The position numbers and the translations under genes were made by a program. A model generated the notes under the pieces. It saw nothing but the letters and a program-made list of their open reading frames with translations. It made no database searches and was not told the origin of the DNA. Below, piece after piece: positions 10,430 to 22,651 of a stretch of DNA of 64,000 nucleotides (positions are counted from its first letter, which is position 1; each line of letters opens with the position of its first letter). This DNA is from Mesocentrotus franciscanus (Eukaryota; Echinodermata; Echinoidea; Camarodonta; Strongylocentrotidae). The stretch is taken from positions 36,606,912 to 36,670,911 of the forward strand of contig CP137669.1 of NCBI GenBank assembly GCA_037976565.1. The letters run 5' to 3'.

Positions 10430-11350
10430 GTTTGTGTAGTGTTAAATGGAAAAAACATAGTGTCCCACAGTATGTTCACTATGTGAAAACATTGTGAACA
10501 TGGTTCGTTCGCATTGTCAGCACAATTAAGGTGTTCCACATCTTTTCTGTACACTGTGACACTTTACGTGGAAACAATGTGACATACTGTATCAAAATAT
10601 TATATGGAAACACTGTGAATACTGAATACGGTTTTCACATTGCCAACACAAAAAATACATTTCTCACACCGCGGACAGTGTGGACATGAGCTATATCTTC
10701 TCTGTATTGCATACAAACTGTGTTTTTCTTTGTTTAAATAATTATGTGACACTGTGTTCAAAACTTTGACAAATTCTGTGTGAACACAGCATGTTTTTCT
10801 TTTAAGTTGTCAATACTGCAAATATTCTAAATCTTTTCTGTGATGCTTTTACACTGTGGATCTCTCCGTTTGAAAAAAAAAGTCACACTAATAGCTTTTC
10901 ACATTATCAACACTGTGAGAATGTTTCATTTCCTCTCTGTGGTGCCTTCACACTGTGATACTCTGTGTGAAAAAGGTGACGCACTGTGCCCTAAAGTTGT
11001 AAAAAACAGGCTGCTTACATCGTAAACATTTGTTCATGTATTTATCTATTATTTATTTACCACTTGTGGGATGGGTAACTCTTATCAGCACGAGTGTTGT
11101 TTTCCATAGTCACACGTATTCATTTCTTTATATTCACCATTGTAAAGGACAAGACATATTTGTGTAGTGATTACCGCATGTTTAAGTGTTCCAAATCTTT
11201 TCTTTTATACTTACACACTGTGAATTTCTCTGCGGAAAATGCGTCACACTGTCTCAAAATATTTGAAAACACAGTGAAGATAGCATGTTTCCATAAATAA
11301 ATAGGCCTGCATGCATGTACTGCCATTTTACTCTGTGTCAAAAAAGTATA
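10430..11350 (+). repeat. Degenerate CACTGTG-rich tandem repeat array
   Basis: The heptamer CACTGTG (or CACAGTG/CATTGTG variants) recurs throughout. A longer core, approximately TGTTYCAAATCTTTTCTGTG, a variable gap, then CACACTGTG, appears at about 10531, 10690, 10821, 10921 and 11185. Between cores lie TTTTCACATTGNCAACAC and GTGTGAAAAANGTCACACTG blocks. A left-boundary module (TTTCTTTATAT, then ACAAGACATAT, then TTTGTGTAGTG) occurs at about 10385-10441 and again at about 11125-11168, so there are probably two adjacent degenerate copies of a larger element. A third copy lies at 63690-64000. The open frames here are short and not protein-like. Confidence 0.75.
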
Positions 11351-12339
11351 CATAATGATATCAGTTTTCTGATATATCCCTCCACTAGATTCAAATTTGA
11401 CAATCCAAACTTAACATCATGAAACGATCAGAACTACGTAAATTTTTGCACCAAATGAATTTGAAATTATGGAATAGCCCGTTTTGTGTATTCGAGGCAG
11501 CAAATATGCCAAAACATATTCATTTGTAGATTTCTCAAAAACATTTGGACATCAGCGGCGCCTGTGATGTAGTTTTTCTTTACGAGATCGGCAGACGACC
11601 TGTTATCAACGGTGACGTACTAGATGACGTAGAATTTTAGTCTAACGTGAATCGAAAATGTTATTTTATGACTTTCCTCTTTAATATGGTTTTATATTAC
11701 TCCAACTCGATAATATAATTTGATCCTGTTAATAATCTTTTCACACCCTTCTGTAAAGGGAAATGTAAATGATTAACTTGACGACGTAACAATGTAATTT
11801 CCACTACATTTGATGAGACATGTTTAAGGGGCACCTATATCATATCGTATTAAGCGAATGAAATATAAGACAATGCAGTTGATCAAATTTAAAGCACGAT
11901 CGCTCATAGTTTTGTTATTTAGATAGCGCTAAGAAAATTTCCTCTTGTAATCCCTATATGACTAGAAAGTTAACCATTTTCGCTGGATGATAATGAATAC
12001 TCTCTTTCTCGAACGAAAACATCGCTCATTTCAATCATGTTCCTAATCAAAGCCAATTTGAAGCAGACAAACTGAGTTGAATAACAATTGACCTAATTAG
12101 TACAGAATGAGTGCGTAAAAAACAAATTGGCGCTCCGCAGACGGTTTCATACGAAACGATTATCGGTAAAGCAATTATTTTATTGTCTGAGGAATGTGTG
12201 TAAAACACACATGCGCGATGGTAAGTTTTAATACTCCATCTTTTTCTACAAAGAACTTGCCGGTGAGTGAGACCTGCTTTTTGCATCAAGTTCCCGACCT
12301 TCAGACTGCATCAATAGTGTTGACAGCCTGAATTAGGCA
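11351..12339. other. Unique AT-rich DNA
   Basis: No repeats or genes are recognised. Composition rises toward CpG-rich DNA near 12.2 kb. An ATG|GTAAGT donor-like word lies at about 12218. Confidence 0.4.
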
Positions 12340-12450
12340 AGCGTAAACCTCGCAAGGCGAGAAAACAAAATGGCGCTTTGTCTTCGTCCTCTCTCCATTC
12401 ATCTGGTTTCTAGATCGCGCGTGCGCGGTAGGGAGTTCAAGTTCCGAGCT
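12340..12450 (+). promoter_or_regulatory. CpG-rich TATA-less promoter candidate with NRF1 (P3A2) site
   Basis: Positions 12416-12427 read CGCGCGTGCGCG, an exact reverse-strand match to the NRF1 consensus YGCGCAYGCGCR. The sea urchin NRF1 homologue is known as P3A2. AAAATGGCGC, a YY1-like word, lies at 12367-12376. The stretch is locally rich in CpG compared with flanking DNA, typical of housekeeping-type promoters. A strong donor lies ~350 bp downstream. The direction is inferred from that donor, since NRF1 sites themselves are palindromic. Confidence 0.4.
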
Positions 12451-12773
12451 GTTTTTAACTTTCCTTCGATCGGCAAACGATTCTAAAATTTGATAAGGTC
12501 GTCTTTTTTCCCACCCTATTCCCCTCTCTCCTTTTCTCATTGAATTTCGCCATCACTCGGCTTGAGATGGAGTAAGCAGAAGAATGCTCGTTTGATAGCT
12601 GCTAGTTTGCCGTGAGGCAATTTCCATCTATTCGGATTTATACAACGTGGAAGAAGTCTTGAGTAGAAAAGGAGACACGTGGAGTTTATACATGTTTGCG
12701 ATGAGATTAATTCGATATACTGGGATTGGTTAAAAAGTTGGATAAGTTTGTCATCGCTTTCAGGTGAGTTTGT
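12430..12773 (+). other. Candidate untranslated first exon with CAG|GTGAGT donor
   Basis: The block downstream of the NRF1-type site ends with TTTCAG|GTGAGT (exon end 12773, intron from 12774), close to the ideal donor. No long plus-strand frame crosses it, so it would be a mainly untranslated exon. Minus-strand frames of 79 and 113 codons overlap but show no recognisable motif. No downstream coding exon was identified in the window. Confidence 0.25.
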
Positions 12774-15700
12774 AAGCTTCTTATTGGTGACTGTGCACTC
12801 AAAGTCTTGGTTAGATTGCAAGTAGATGGTCGGCTTAAGGTTCCACGTCCTAAAATTTAAAAGTGTGTAAACTGTCAAAAGTCACTTAGTAAATGTGAAA
12901 GATGGCTTTGAAAGAGGACGTTTGGCAAAATGATATACATGTATGATATTATGGATTTCAAGTTTCAAGGAATGTCAGTTCATTGTTATTGTGCCACTTT
13001 CGCTACTTTTCGATTACCACAGGCACATTTCCATTTTTTCAAAGACGATGTTTGACAGATGTAGTTATCCACACGAGGTCGTCTTGATTCATGTTGGCTT
13101 TGTGTAATACTAACTTGTACTTGCCTACGATGACAATTTTAGAATACATTTTGATTCTTTAGTTTTGATATAGCTGTCTTTCTGGATGTGTTGAATTGTT
13201 CATGGTAATGGGTTTAAGGGTTAAAGAGGAACGCGTGGGGGAGAGAAAATGTGGGAATATTTGGTGAGAGTTGAGGGTACGTAGCTTTCATGACATGAAG
13301 CAGCATCTGCAAAAACCAGCACATTCGTGCATTAGGCATCTTAAGGTCATAGGTCACTTCCAGAGCCTAACAATGCGGTTTGATTGTTCCCTCCCGAAAG
13401 TTGAGACTTCATCTGAAAGAAACCTCTACCCTCACCCCTCACCCCGCTCAAGCCCTAAAACTGAGGAAAGGGGAAAGAGAAAAAGCATGGATTGTACAGA
13501 TGGAGTAATCGTTCTGTTTACTACTTGCATAATTTGGATGTGTGTGGGTCATGGTAGACGAGAAATACGTTTTCCTTGTCAGAGCATTGACCTTTTGATT
13601 TTGCAACATCAATTACCACAAACAGACAAGTCATCCATTTCTATGGAAACGAAAATCCCGTGGTTTCAATGGGTGCCATTTCCATGAACTGAAGTGGGGA
13701 GGGGGGATAGGTGAAACATTATATGGGAATAGTGAAGATGACACAGTAATTTTTATCATGGAAAGGAGCTGGAGGGTAGTGGTGGAGAAGTGGGTAACTG
13801 ATTTGATTGACACCCATGGTAGTTTAATAATTGCACTATGATTTATTGAATTCTAGAATATAAGACTTCCAATAGCAATGAAACTTGAAACGTCTTTTAT
13901 GTCCAGGAGCTGAGGCATCTATCTTTGTTAGTGATCAATGATCACTTGTGAGCAATAATTATCTTCAAATCATGTGATATAAGGACATGTGGAATATCAT
14001 TTGTCCGGGATGGACTTGTTGGTGTCAGTTTACCCCAAAGTGAAAATCATCCATCAAAATGATTATCATTATAGTTATGATCGCCTTTCACTGCAATCAT
14101 CATTTCTTGTATTGTGTTATAGTGTCATAATGTGACCCAATATTACCCAAAGACGTTAACTCTTATCAAGATTTCGTTGTTCTGTCAAATTGCCCTCTTA
14201 GTCGCCGACGGCATTACAGACTTAATCTCAGTGTGCTATCACAAGTCCTAGTGACAGCAGACGCGCTCCTTACTGCTTTCCGAACTAGGTGCTCAATCTC
14301 AAGAAACAGTCCCAATTTGGTTGCCACATCCCCCTGATTACGATGTACAACATGCTGGGGGAGATTGGTAATACACCATGCTGTTTCGGTAAGGTGGACT
14401 CAAGCTTCGCGCGCGAGGCAAGTGTTGTCGCGAGCAGTACCTAAATATGGGCTCGTTTCACATGTTTCAAGTTACAAGTCTGTATAGTATGAGACAAGGT
14501 GATCTCAAGTGAGTTTTTGTGTGAAATGTATGTAGTATTGGTCGTTATTCTGATGAGGCTGGACCAAAGGCAAGTCTAGGTCTAATTAAGCCACATTAGA
14601 AGTCTTTTCAGGTCCAATTGGTCCCTTCCCCCAAGGAAATCCCTCAAGACTGCCACACAACACTGGACATGATATGAGAACAGAGTACATATCAACGGCA
14701 CAATAAACAGCAAAACAAGTCACCCACCCGCCCCCCCCCCAAAAAAAAAAAACACAAACAACCATGTTTAACACATGTCTGTCGTTTCATAGATTAAAAC
14801 GCATGATTATGAACGAATATTTGTAGGTCGCTTTGACATCGCCTTTAAGTTGAAAACCACAGTTAGTTGCACTTGAGATGAGACGCACTCACCGCAAAGA
14901 TCATGATTATTTCAGGAGCTTGAGCAGGCTTCTGAAATTACCCACAAAGTACAAACATCGTGTAGTTCTGCGATTGAATGTCATAGCAAAGAGTTTGTCT
15001 AACAAAACCTGATCTGTCAGTAGAATAAGGACAAGTTTTATTTCCGAACAGGATATGATAGATAGAATCTTGATTAATAGTTTCCTGTATTTCCTATTGC
15101 ATATGATATCTCATTCTCTTGACATATAGGTAACGTATTCAAGACATTGTCATGTTTTCAAGCATGTATTATTTAACATTTTAACATTGTCATGAAAGTA
15201 GCTGAACTGTTTATTGATTTTGTCTTATTTTCAAAATTTCAAAGTTTCATCAGGAAAAAACAATAAGCTTGTTTTCAATAAGATAAACCTAATAAATATA
15301 AATTCCAAACGAGCCACTTGCGTTTTTAAGTTTACCCACATCTTTTCTTATATATGTGTTAATACGTGAACATGTGCTTTTCATTTTTAAAGACTGTAAA
15401 TACGTATTATCAAATAAAATTACAGTTAAGTATACTTTAATCCTGCTGACATTCAATATTAATGCAAACACAATATCAATATGGTTAGCTAAAATACTTT
15501 AGAAGGCAACAACTTAATAAACATGGATTTTGTGCGATGGCGACTAAGACCTAAGACAAGATTAATATAATTTTCTAGATTTTATATGTTTGATATTTGA
15601 AAGCAATAATGGATGATAGGAAGGAAGAAGAGACAATGACGGAGAGGAATTTCATTTGTTTTACGACAGATAAATATTTTGCATCTGTCACCGATGAGGC

Positions 15701-16210
15701 GCGCCATCAAGTATGATTAATCACTAACGAATGTAAATGCACTCTCCATGACTTATCGAGTTAAAATGACAAACATGATGACTTGAGCTTCGTGAAACCA
15801 TAAAAGGATTCGACCAAAAAACACCACATGTGTCCTTGTTTCCATGTAATTAGTGCTTTGAAATTATTGTTGTAAAAATATGTAATATGATAACAATAAT
15901 GCTGAACACTTACATCACAGAATAAAAACAACCCTCCAGTGACGTTAATATACACTCTATATAATAATTATCATACACAAAACAATAATAAGTCCCAATT
16001 TAGACTCTGAAAATGCACTTTATGTTTGTAAAGAGAATACGGGCGAGGTTTGTTGCCTTTCGGTGAATTTTCCAAACGTAAACTAGATTTAGGTTCTCAT
16101 GAGATGAGGAGATTCACAAATATTATTCATCTACCCATTTTTCTTTAGCGTGCATGTGGAATAAGAATATCGAGAACAACAAAAATAGCCTGGAAAATAC
16201 CTTCAGTTTT
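12774..16210. other. Unique DNA, no gene identified
   Basis: This 3.4-kb stretch has short frames only. The longest, 138 codons at 13271-13687, has no recognisable motif and no splice or initiation context that persuades me. A C10A12 homopolymer junction lies at 14731-14752. The rest is AT-rich without visible repeat structure. Confidence 0.4.
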
Positions 16211-16214
16211 TTTC

Positions 16215-16366
16215 CACGTGATACAGGTACTTATCACGTGACTCATCATCCCCTTGTGTAAGATGCCGATAACCTTCGTAGAGTTTGACTCTAGTTTACG
16301 ATCAATCTCTCCCAATCCCCACCTATCAGCCATTATCCCCATCGCCGTAAGCATTATTATCACGTG
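16215..16366. promoter_or_regulatory. Cluster of three CACGTG E-boxes
   Basis: CACGTG occurs at 16215-16220, 16235-16240 and 16361-16366. The last two sit in a TCACGTGAC context, which is the palindromic USF/MITF/TFEB (CLEAR-like) form. Three sites in 152 bp of AT-rich DNA is more than I would expect, although no promoter or exon can be identified beside them. Confidence 0.35.
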
Positions 16367-19300
16367 ACCCAGTGAAGCCACACCGATAGTCGTGATAGTA
16401 TAACTGCGTGGCTTCAGACTTCAAGTGACGCCATTATTTGACGTCGAAATGTTTTGTACTACGCAGAATTGAGCTCTATTTCTAGATAAAGGATTTGTAG
16501 TTTCGTCACAAAGTAAATCCTATACTGTCATTAAATCGATTCGGATTAAAGGTAGACGGATCTTGATATTAGGATTATAGAAATATCATGGCTTCAAACT
16601 TCAAAGAATATAACATATACTTCTATCAAAAGCAACCTGCATTCTCTTCATATGATATACTTCATAATCCGACAGTCAATTTTGTTTTAATAGACCACAG
16701 TTAAATAGAGGTCTTATTCATAAAGCTGTTTACTCTTGTTCATGTATTTCATATGCTTTCAAAGCGATTTGATTGGACAAAGCGATTGTTATCATCGCAT
16801 AGAACGACCATTGATTTGCGTATATCTACATAAGATGTTGAAGTGTTGGATTTCTGTAAAATATCTACTTGCCACATAAGTTTAATTCATTTTGTATTAG
16901 AATACATCACGAACTTTTAAGTATTCAATCAAAATTTCAAATTTTCATATGCAATCAAAGAGGTTTTATGATTGGAGTCACGACGTTCGTCTACAGAAGA
17001 TGTAGAAGTACCGATGTATGATTTCTTTACCAAAACAACACTTTTTTGTTGAATAAAATAAAAGCCTAATAAATCAGTTTTATTTATATCTTATGTTTCT
17101 AAGACGTGTGGTTTCATTTTCTTTACCAGTATTTAAACGTTACGTCTTCCTAAGATAGTAACGTATATAGGGCAACATTACAAAGGTAAGGTTGGATGAA
17201 GGTAGGGAAATTGTCGTAAATCTTAATGGATTACAAACTAGATTGCTTAACTAGGACCTGACGTGAATATAACTGCGTTAAAAAGAGGAAGAGGATAGTG
17301 TGAAATAAGTACTCTTGGTCCTTATCTTGATAATCTAAATAATGACATTTAAAGGCATTGTTTAACAATGTAAAATCTGAGATGCATGGACCTACGTGTT
17401 ATCAGTGTCTGTGGTATGGTGTAATATTGAAGTCCTAAACAAATTGCGCTTCAAAATAATCATGAAGTGCCTCAAAAAAGTATAAATCTTTGAGTGACCG
17501 ATTCTACCATACTCATTTCCCCCAATAGACTGTAGTGTTATAAAACCGTTGGGAAAACGGTTTTTGAAATTTCGAATTCCAATCATAAATATCTTGATAA
17601 TCAGACAGGCGATCGGCTTGTAAAAGCCATGGGGTTCCTGACTGACCTAAAGGTTTATAATTATGACTGCAGCATGAGCTAAATCCAGGATTTTGTTTAG
17701 AATCTGAGACAAAGATACCCAATCCCTGTAATGCTATATTATGTATCCGACTTACTGATTGGAATTGCCGTTGATTGAAGAGTTTTACACCGTTAGGTGA
17801 TGATTCATATAGCAAATACTGTACCTCGATTTAGAAACCAAACTATAGGTGAATGAATATGGATTTTGTTCCATTAAAATAAACGTTTTAGTTCTAAGTC
17901 GAGCTTTAACTGATCATAGCTACTCGGATCAAGCCTGAGATAACTGTGCGTGAAAATACTATACCGTCAATAACCGAATATTACCACGTTTATAGATTCT
18001 TGTAAGAGGGGATCAATGTTGAGATGGTTAGCAAACGCGCCTTGAAGGAATGCACGCTTCTATAGTTCAAGGCAGTGCGTTATCTCCGATTTCGACGAAA
18101 TTGTGAATTGAACAAATATGTCATTTGGCGGAGAGAAGTTAAATGCCTTGACACTAATTTGTTTGAATGCCCGGAGAACGTGCCCGAGGATAGAAGAGGG
18201 TGGGAATTATTTCCACTATACAACTTGAAGTGTAATTTCTGTCATTCATAATGGGCTTAAACTTAGAGAGACGCTGATAGATTGATATAATTATAGGTCC
18301 AGATAGATAAGTGAAATTATTTAATAAGACTTTTAAGTTTTAAAAAAAGTACAATAAGTCACAAATAGCAACAAATGTAGCGTAATAAGCGAGGGGCAAT
18401 TGTTATGAAAGTATGACAAACTTACGGATATGAAAAGTGTCGTGAGGCAAAATATAGCATAAACACTTTGTAATATTGTCCCTATTTGAAAGTGAAAACG
18501 TTTAGAAAACAATAGTGATCTATTTAGCAGATTACCGTACAAACCATTATAGTCCATACAGCCGTTAATAATTATTTCACAGGATATCTTTTCCCAGTAC
18601 TTTATCGTTACAATACACTACTTGATGCTTATAGTTTACCACATGGGAGAAATATGAATATTTCCATCCAAGTTCCCAGAATGGGACATACCGAAAAGAC
18701 ATAATTTTAAATCAGAGTCGATTCGTCAAGCCAAGCTGATAATATATCACTCTTAGTAATTTCAGAAACATCCATTCGGGGAAGACGTTTGCTCTTAATA
18801 CTTTCACAAATCTGACGCAAATTGATCGAGATGAATTACAGTGGATTCATAATGGATTGTGCAAAATAAACACTGATACCTCGTAACTTGTATTATCCGA
18901 AAGATATTACTGGTAGTGATCCCTGTGACATATGACTGTATGCATATATCTTTTAGTTGCAAATTTGGTGAAAGTCTTGATTTGAGTTGATTAGACATTA
19001 AACTATTTCAAATAAGTATGTGTCTTTGGTGTTGTTGTTGTGAGAGATGCATTCTTTTCTACAATTTACAGGTCCCTGCATTCTTATTGAATATTTTTGA
19101 TGTGGCAAAAGAACGTGAAGAAAGTTCGACTGGAAATGAAACCATGGGAGATGGGCTTTTTAAACACATTTTAAAAGTTCCCATATTGAATTTGACCAAC
19201 AAAATTATTGTTTTGATGTTATAAAACTCAAGAACCTACACTTTCATTGATTGGTGAATTATGATTACTCTCCTGGAAAATGCATACAAGTAATCTTTTG

Positions 19301-20848
19301 CTTGTTTAAGAAAAGCTTATCTATTAACCAATCATATTTTAATTGTCATTGCACCATAGGCTATTCACAGCAATATTAGCAGACACCACACACACACACA
19401 TAACTCACCCACACACAATATAAATCTGTCAGTTTACACATAGTGCTGTATAGTTTAGTACGACTGTGTGGCGTTCATTTGGCGCATGCAAATGGCGTAT
19501 AAACGTAACCCCATAAAATGTCGCCTGTTGACATGATTGAGTGTTTAGGGCTATCGTTTGTGTTTAGTTGGCTTTAAGGGTACCCCCTTAACCTACCATG
19601 GCACGTGAGGTATGGCAGCACTGATCACGAAGACGGCATGGAGTTTCTCTCTAGCCTAGCAACAACCAAAACACATCACATCGTCCTGGATGACCCAGGG
19701 ATGCGATGCATACCTGTGACCTTCTCCATTTCTTTTAATGAGGCTGGATGACTTACGGGTGTCGTCTGCTTTTTAAAAAAAAGTCCAGCTCTGGGGCAGG
19801 CTGCGTGCCTTGAAGCTTCTTGGATGAAGTCGTGATAAATCTCTTAATTCTATCCGAGGCTGATCATTAGTAGCTCCTTCACCTGCAAATCCCTAATTTG
19901 ACTGCGAGACTTAGGTAGAAAAAATGTCAGAGCATAAACTAGTGCTTCTGCTTTCAAGAATTTGTATTCTTGAATAGAATTCTGTATCAGCAGATATGGT
20001 GCAGAATATATTTACACTCCTCCTGCAAAATTATTTTCAATTTCCCTGAGAAATATTTACTTCTATTCTCGAATTTGATGTACATAGTCTACTTCCAATT
20101 CAATCTATTGATTTTCAGACATTCTGATAATTTTTTTTTTTTTTACTTCGAATTCAGAGCCCTTTATTGATTTCCTAATTGACCTAGTTTGAAAAACACA
20201 TTTCAGCAAATGAATGAGACCTATTTAATTCCAGATTTGAAAAAGGGCTTACAAAAACAGAGTCTTACAAAAACATTTCTAACGGCGTCCCCTACTGACA
20301 CAAACTGTATACAGCCTGAAATCTGTGACATCATCTTTGAGACTCGTGGATGAACAGAGGTCATCCCAATTACCCAATAGATGCGATCGCAAAACATTCG
20401 TGTGGGCATTGTCCTCAGCAATATTGACCTTGTAAATTACAGGTCATCATCCGGCCGTCAAACAAAGATTCACTCGACGGTGGCGACTGAGTATAAGCCG
20501 CGTTCGTGCGAAATGATCACCACTATAAACAAACTGAGATGCTTTCTTAAAATAGCCAAGTTCATCGCAGATAAATTCATAGTAGTCTCTGGACCAGAGA
20601 TTTGTGGTATTTATCAAATGGTAGGATGTATAATGAGTTGATGTTGGTTTCATTATAGATCACTGCTGAGGAATCAAGTGCCACCCCCCCATTTTCATGT
20701 ATGTAATTAATCATGGAAAATTGCTTTAAATCTGACGTTTAAACTTCTGCAGTTCTGTGTAGATAAGCTATAGATGAACGTACGGTTTTAATTCCTATCC
20801 GAGGCAATTAGTAAATGATTATTAACGATGTACCAAATGGCTCTACCT
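16367..20848. other. Unique AT-rich DNA with minor simple repeats
   Basis: A small hairpin (AAAACCGTT / AACGGTTTT, 17542-17550 and 17556-17564) and a short CA repeat (19385-19400) are present. A T12-type run lies near 20132-20144. A possible acceptor (ATTTACAG|GT, exon start 19072) opens a 50-codon frame to 19221, but nothing else supports it. No gene is called. Confidence 0.4.
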
Positions 20849-20849
20849 C

Positions 20850-20918
20850 ACCGACTTGGGTTTTGAACACGGGACTTCTTATGTTTATGAGGTCAGTGTT
20901 TTACCGGAGCCTTAAATG
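20850..20918 (-). pseudogene. Decayed tRNA-like sequence (Met-type loop)
   Basis: Read on the minus strand, the segment follows tRNA order: a D-arm remnant (GGTAAAACACTGAC), an anticodon loop CTCATAA with anticodon CAT, then a GTCCCGTGTTCAAAACCC T-arm. The B-box-like GTGTTCAAAACC differs from GGTTCRANYCC at several positions and the anticodon stem is not well paired. It is probably a tRNA pseudogene or the head of an old SINE. The type assignment rests on the CAT loop alone. Confidence 0.4.
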
Positions 20919-21079
20919 CTATTTAATTTGTATATGTGCTCAATGCAAACTTATTCAGCTATTGCGTAATCTGAATGTTTGGGGAAGGTTTCAACCTCTT
21001 TAATATTCCAGAGCAAAGCCGAAAACATTCACTCAGTCGATCAATCAAAAGAAGAAAAACCGTGTCAGCCTGGAAATAG

Positions 21080-21380
21080 ACTGCTAAATGAATGAAATCT
21101 GTCTGTTTGTGTCACCTGGGCTGTAATGCATCCTGTAATCACCTAAACCCTTCTGCTTCCTCCCCAACCCACACTCGAGCATCTCACACAGACCGGCCAC
21201 CACTCCATTGGTCTTCTCATCATCACCAACATTGCCCAATCTCCTCCCATGAAACACTAGTCCCAGGTGATGCGCTCCAAGTGCGGTTGCCTAGCAACAC
21301 GGTATCTCCCGCGCGCGTAAACAACATCGTCCCTTTCCCGCTGCCCGCTCCGTGATTGTATTATGTGGTCATGTGACGAG
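21080..21380. promoter_or_regulatory. CpG-rich block with strong RFX X-box
   Basis: GTTGCCTAGCAAC at 21286-21298 is an intact X-box (GTTGCC, 1-bp spacer, AGCAAC). It lies within a C-rich, CpG-bearing block that also has an inverted CCAAT box (ATTGG near 21210) and a GCGCGCG run near 21311. A GTCATGTGAC E-box lies near 21370. X-boxes of this form drive ciliary genes in many animals. A minus-strand or plus-strand gene could start here, but no exon is recognised. The 87-codon frame at 21092-21355 is Ser/Pro/His-rich without a motif. Confidence 0.4.
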
Positions 21381-22092
21381 AATTATTTATCATAATTTGG
21401 AGTGTGATCTTGCGCTTATTCCCCCTTGGGGACTGAGATGGTCACCGCATTGTCATGAGATATAACCGAGAAGAATATTTACGTTTTTTTAATCAGAGCG
21501 AGGCGCCTATAGATAGATCGTTGTGCCACTCTTTTATCTGGTGCTTATCTATGTCATCTGCATGCTAATGAACTAAAGGATTATTATAAATGTATCGAGG
21601 GATTACGAAGATTTCTGTTTTCATCTTTCCAAATGCCTGTGTATACTTCGAGGACAAATTCACACTTTTTTCTAATTCTCTTGAGAAAAGTGGGTAGCAT
21701 TATGTCATTATTGTTTTGATCTTCAATCGTGATTTTTTACACAAAATTTCTTAGTTCTTTCACGAACTTAAAATTTATCTCATTATCTTTCAAAATTCGT
21801 GACGTCTTTGAAAAATAGAAGAATCAAAGACATTATATCTTCTTTACTTCCGACTTAACGCCAAACTGTACCGTGTTGTCTGGTTGTAAACTTGTCTCTG
21901 ATAGTGTTCTGTCAATCATTATGTTATAAAGACGTATCTTGTATACTTCGAACGTCTTATTTCATCATAATCAAATTTGTCAGTATGATTCCTCGACTGA
22001 TAGTTCATAGACAAAGTGCATAATTTGTTTCTTGAAGACCCCAAAACAATCGACCCGTACCTTCTTTGTCTCTGGTGAATTAGACTGAAACA
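21381..22092. other. Unique AT-rich DNA
   Basis: No repeat, RNA or coding signal is seen between the X-box block and the 121-codon frame. Confidence 0.4.
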
Positions 22093-22458
22093 ATGCACCC
22101 TGATGCGAAACTGAATTTCCATCACCAGCTGTTTTTAAGCCAACAAGAGAACATTGACTTTAATCAGCTCCTCTTCGGTGTCTGGTCTCTCTTTGTCTTC
22201 ATCGAACAGTTAGAGTATAATAGTCCACAAGAACTTCTCTATTACTATCTTTACTGTCAAAGTCATTTAGTCGCTGCTTTAATTTTAAAGAGAAGGTTGA
22301 GTTCTGGAAAAGGTGAAAAAGTAATTAGTGAGCTTATTCATTCTTTTTATGTAAATGTGGAAGAGTGTCGTAGAAAAATGTCCCCTGAAGAGGATGGCAC
22401 TTTTAATGCCCTCGTTTTTTTTAAAGTAACAGCTAAAGGTTGTGGACCACACCTTTAA
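22093..22458 (+). CDS. Unrecognised 121-codon open frame
   Basis: An ATG frame is bounded upstream by an in-frame TAG at 22081 and ends at a TAA (22456-22458). The predicted peptide has mixed composition. An aliphatic/aromatic central third (about residues 25-65, with several Tyr and Leu) is followed by a basic KRRL segment near residue 66. A charged stretch (EECRRKMSPEED) lies near residues 90-101. No signal peptide, domain or family is recognised. At this base composition about one frame of this length is expected by chance in 64 kb, so it may be spurious. The 3' end overlaps a small palindromic stretch. Confidence 0.2.
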   Translation: MHPDAKLNFHHQLFLSQQENIDFNQLLFGVWSLFVFIEQLEYNSPQELLYYYLYCQSHLVAALILKRRLSSGKGEKVISELIHSFYVNVEECRRKMSPEEDGTFNALVFFKVTAKGCGPHL

Positions 22459-22651
22459 AGCCACATTTATGTGTAGTCCCTTGTACACATTTATGTGTAC
22501 ATTGCATGAGACTGAGCCAATGACTTACCATTGTATTATTCCAAAGCCGTACAGTAAACACCAATACTTACCTGATCAACCTTTTCAATCGCTGCCACAC
22601 AGTTTCTTCCACATTGCAATTGCATGACTAGAGCTCAACTTTATCTTTAAG
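22459..22651. other. Short unique segment with palindrome
   Basis: GTACACAT-TT-ATGTGTAC, a perfect 8-bp stem with a 2-nt loop, lies near 22484-22501. A similar CACATTTATGTG word lies ~20 bp to its left. Confidence 0.5.

Noticed and set aside
13271..13687. 138-codon plus-strand frame
   Set aside because: No recognisable domain and unremarkable composition, with no supporting promoter or splice signal.
17542..17564. 9-bp hairpin AAAACCGTT / AACGGTTTT
   Set aside because: Too short to separate from chance in AT-rich DNA, and there is no terminator context in a eukaryotic genome.
19072..19221. Acceptor-like site followed by a 50-codon frame
   Set aside because: Short, no donor or partner exon, and a chance acceptor is easy in T-rich DNA.
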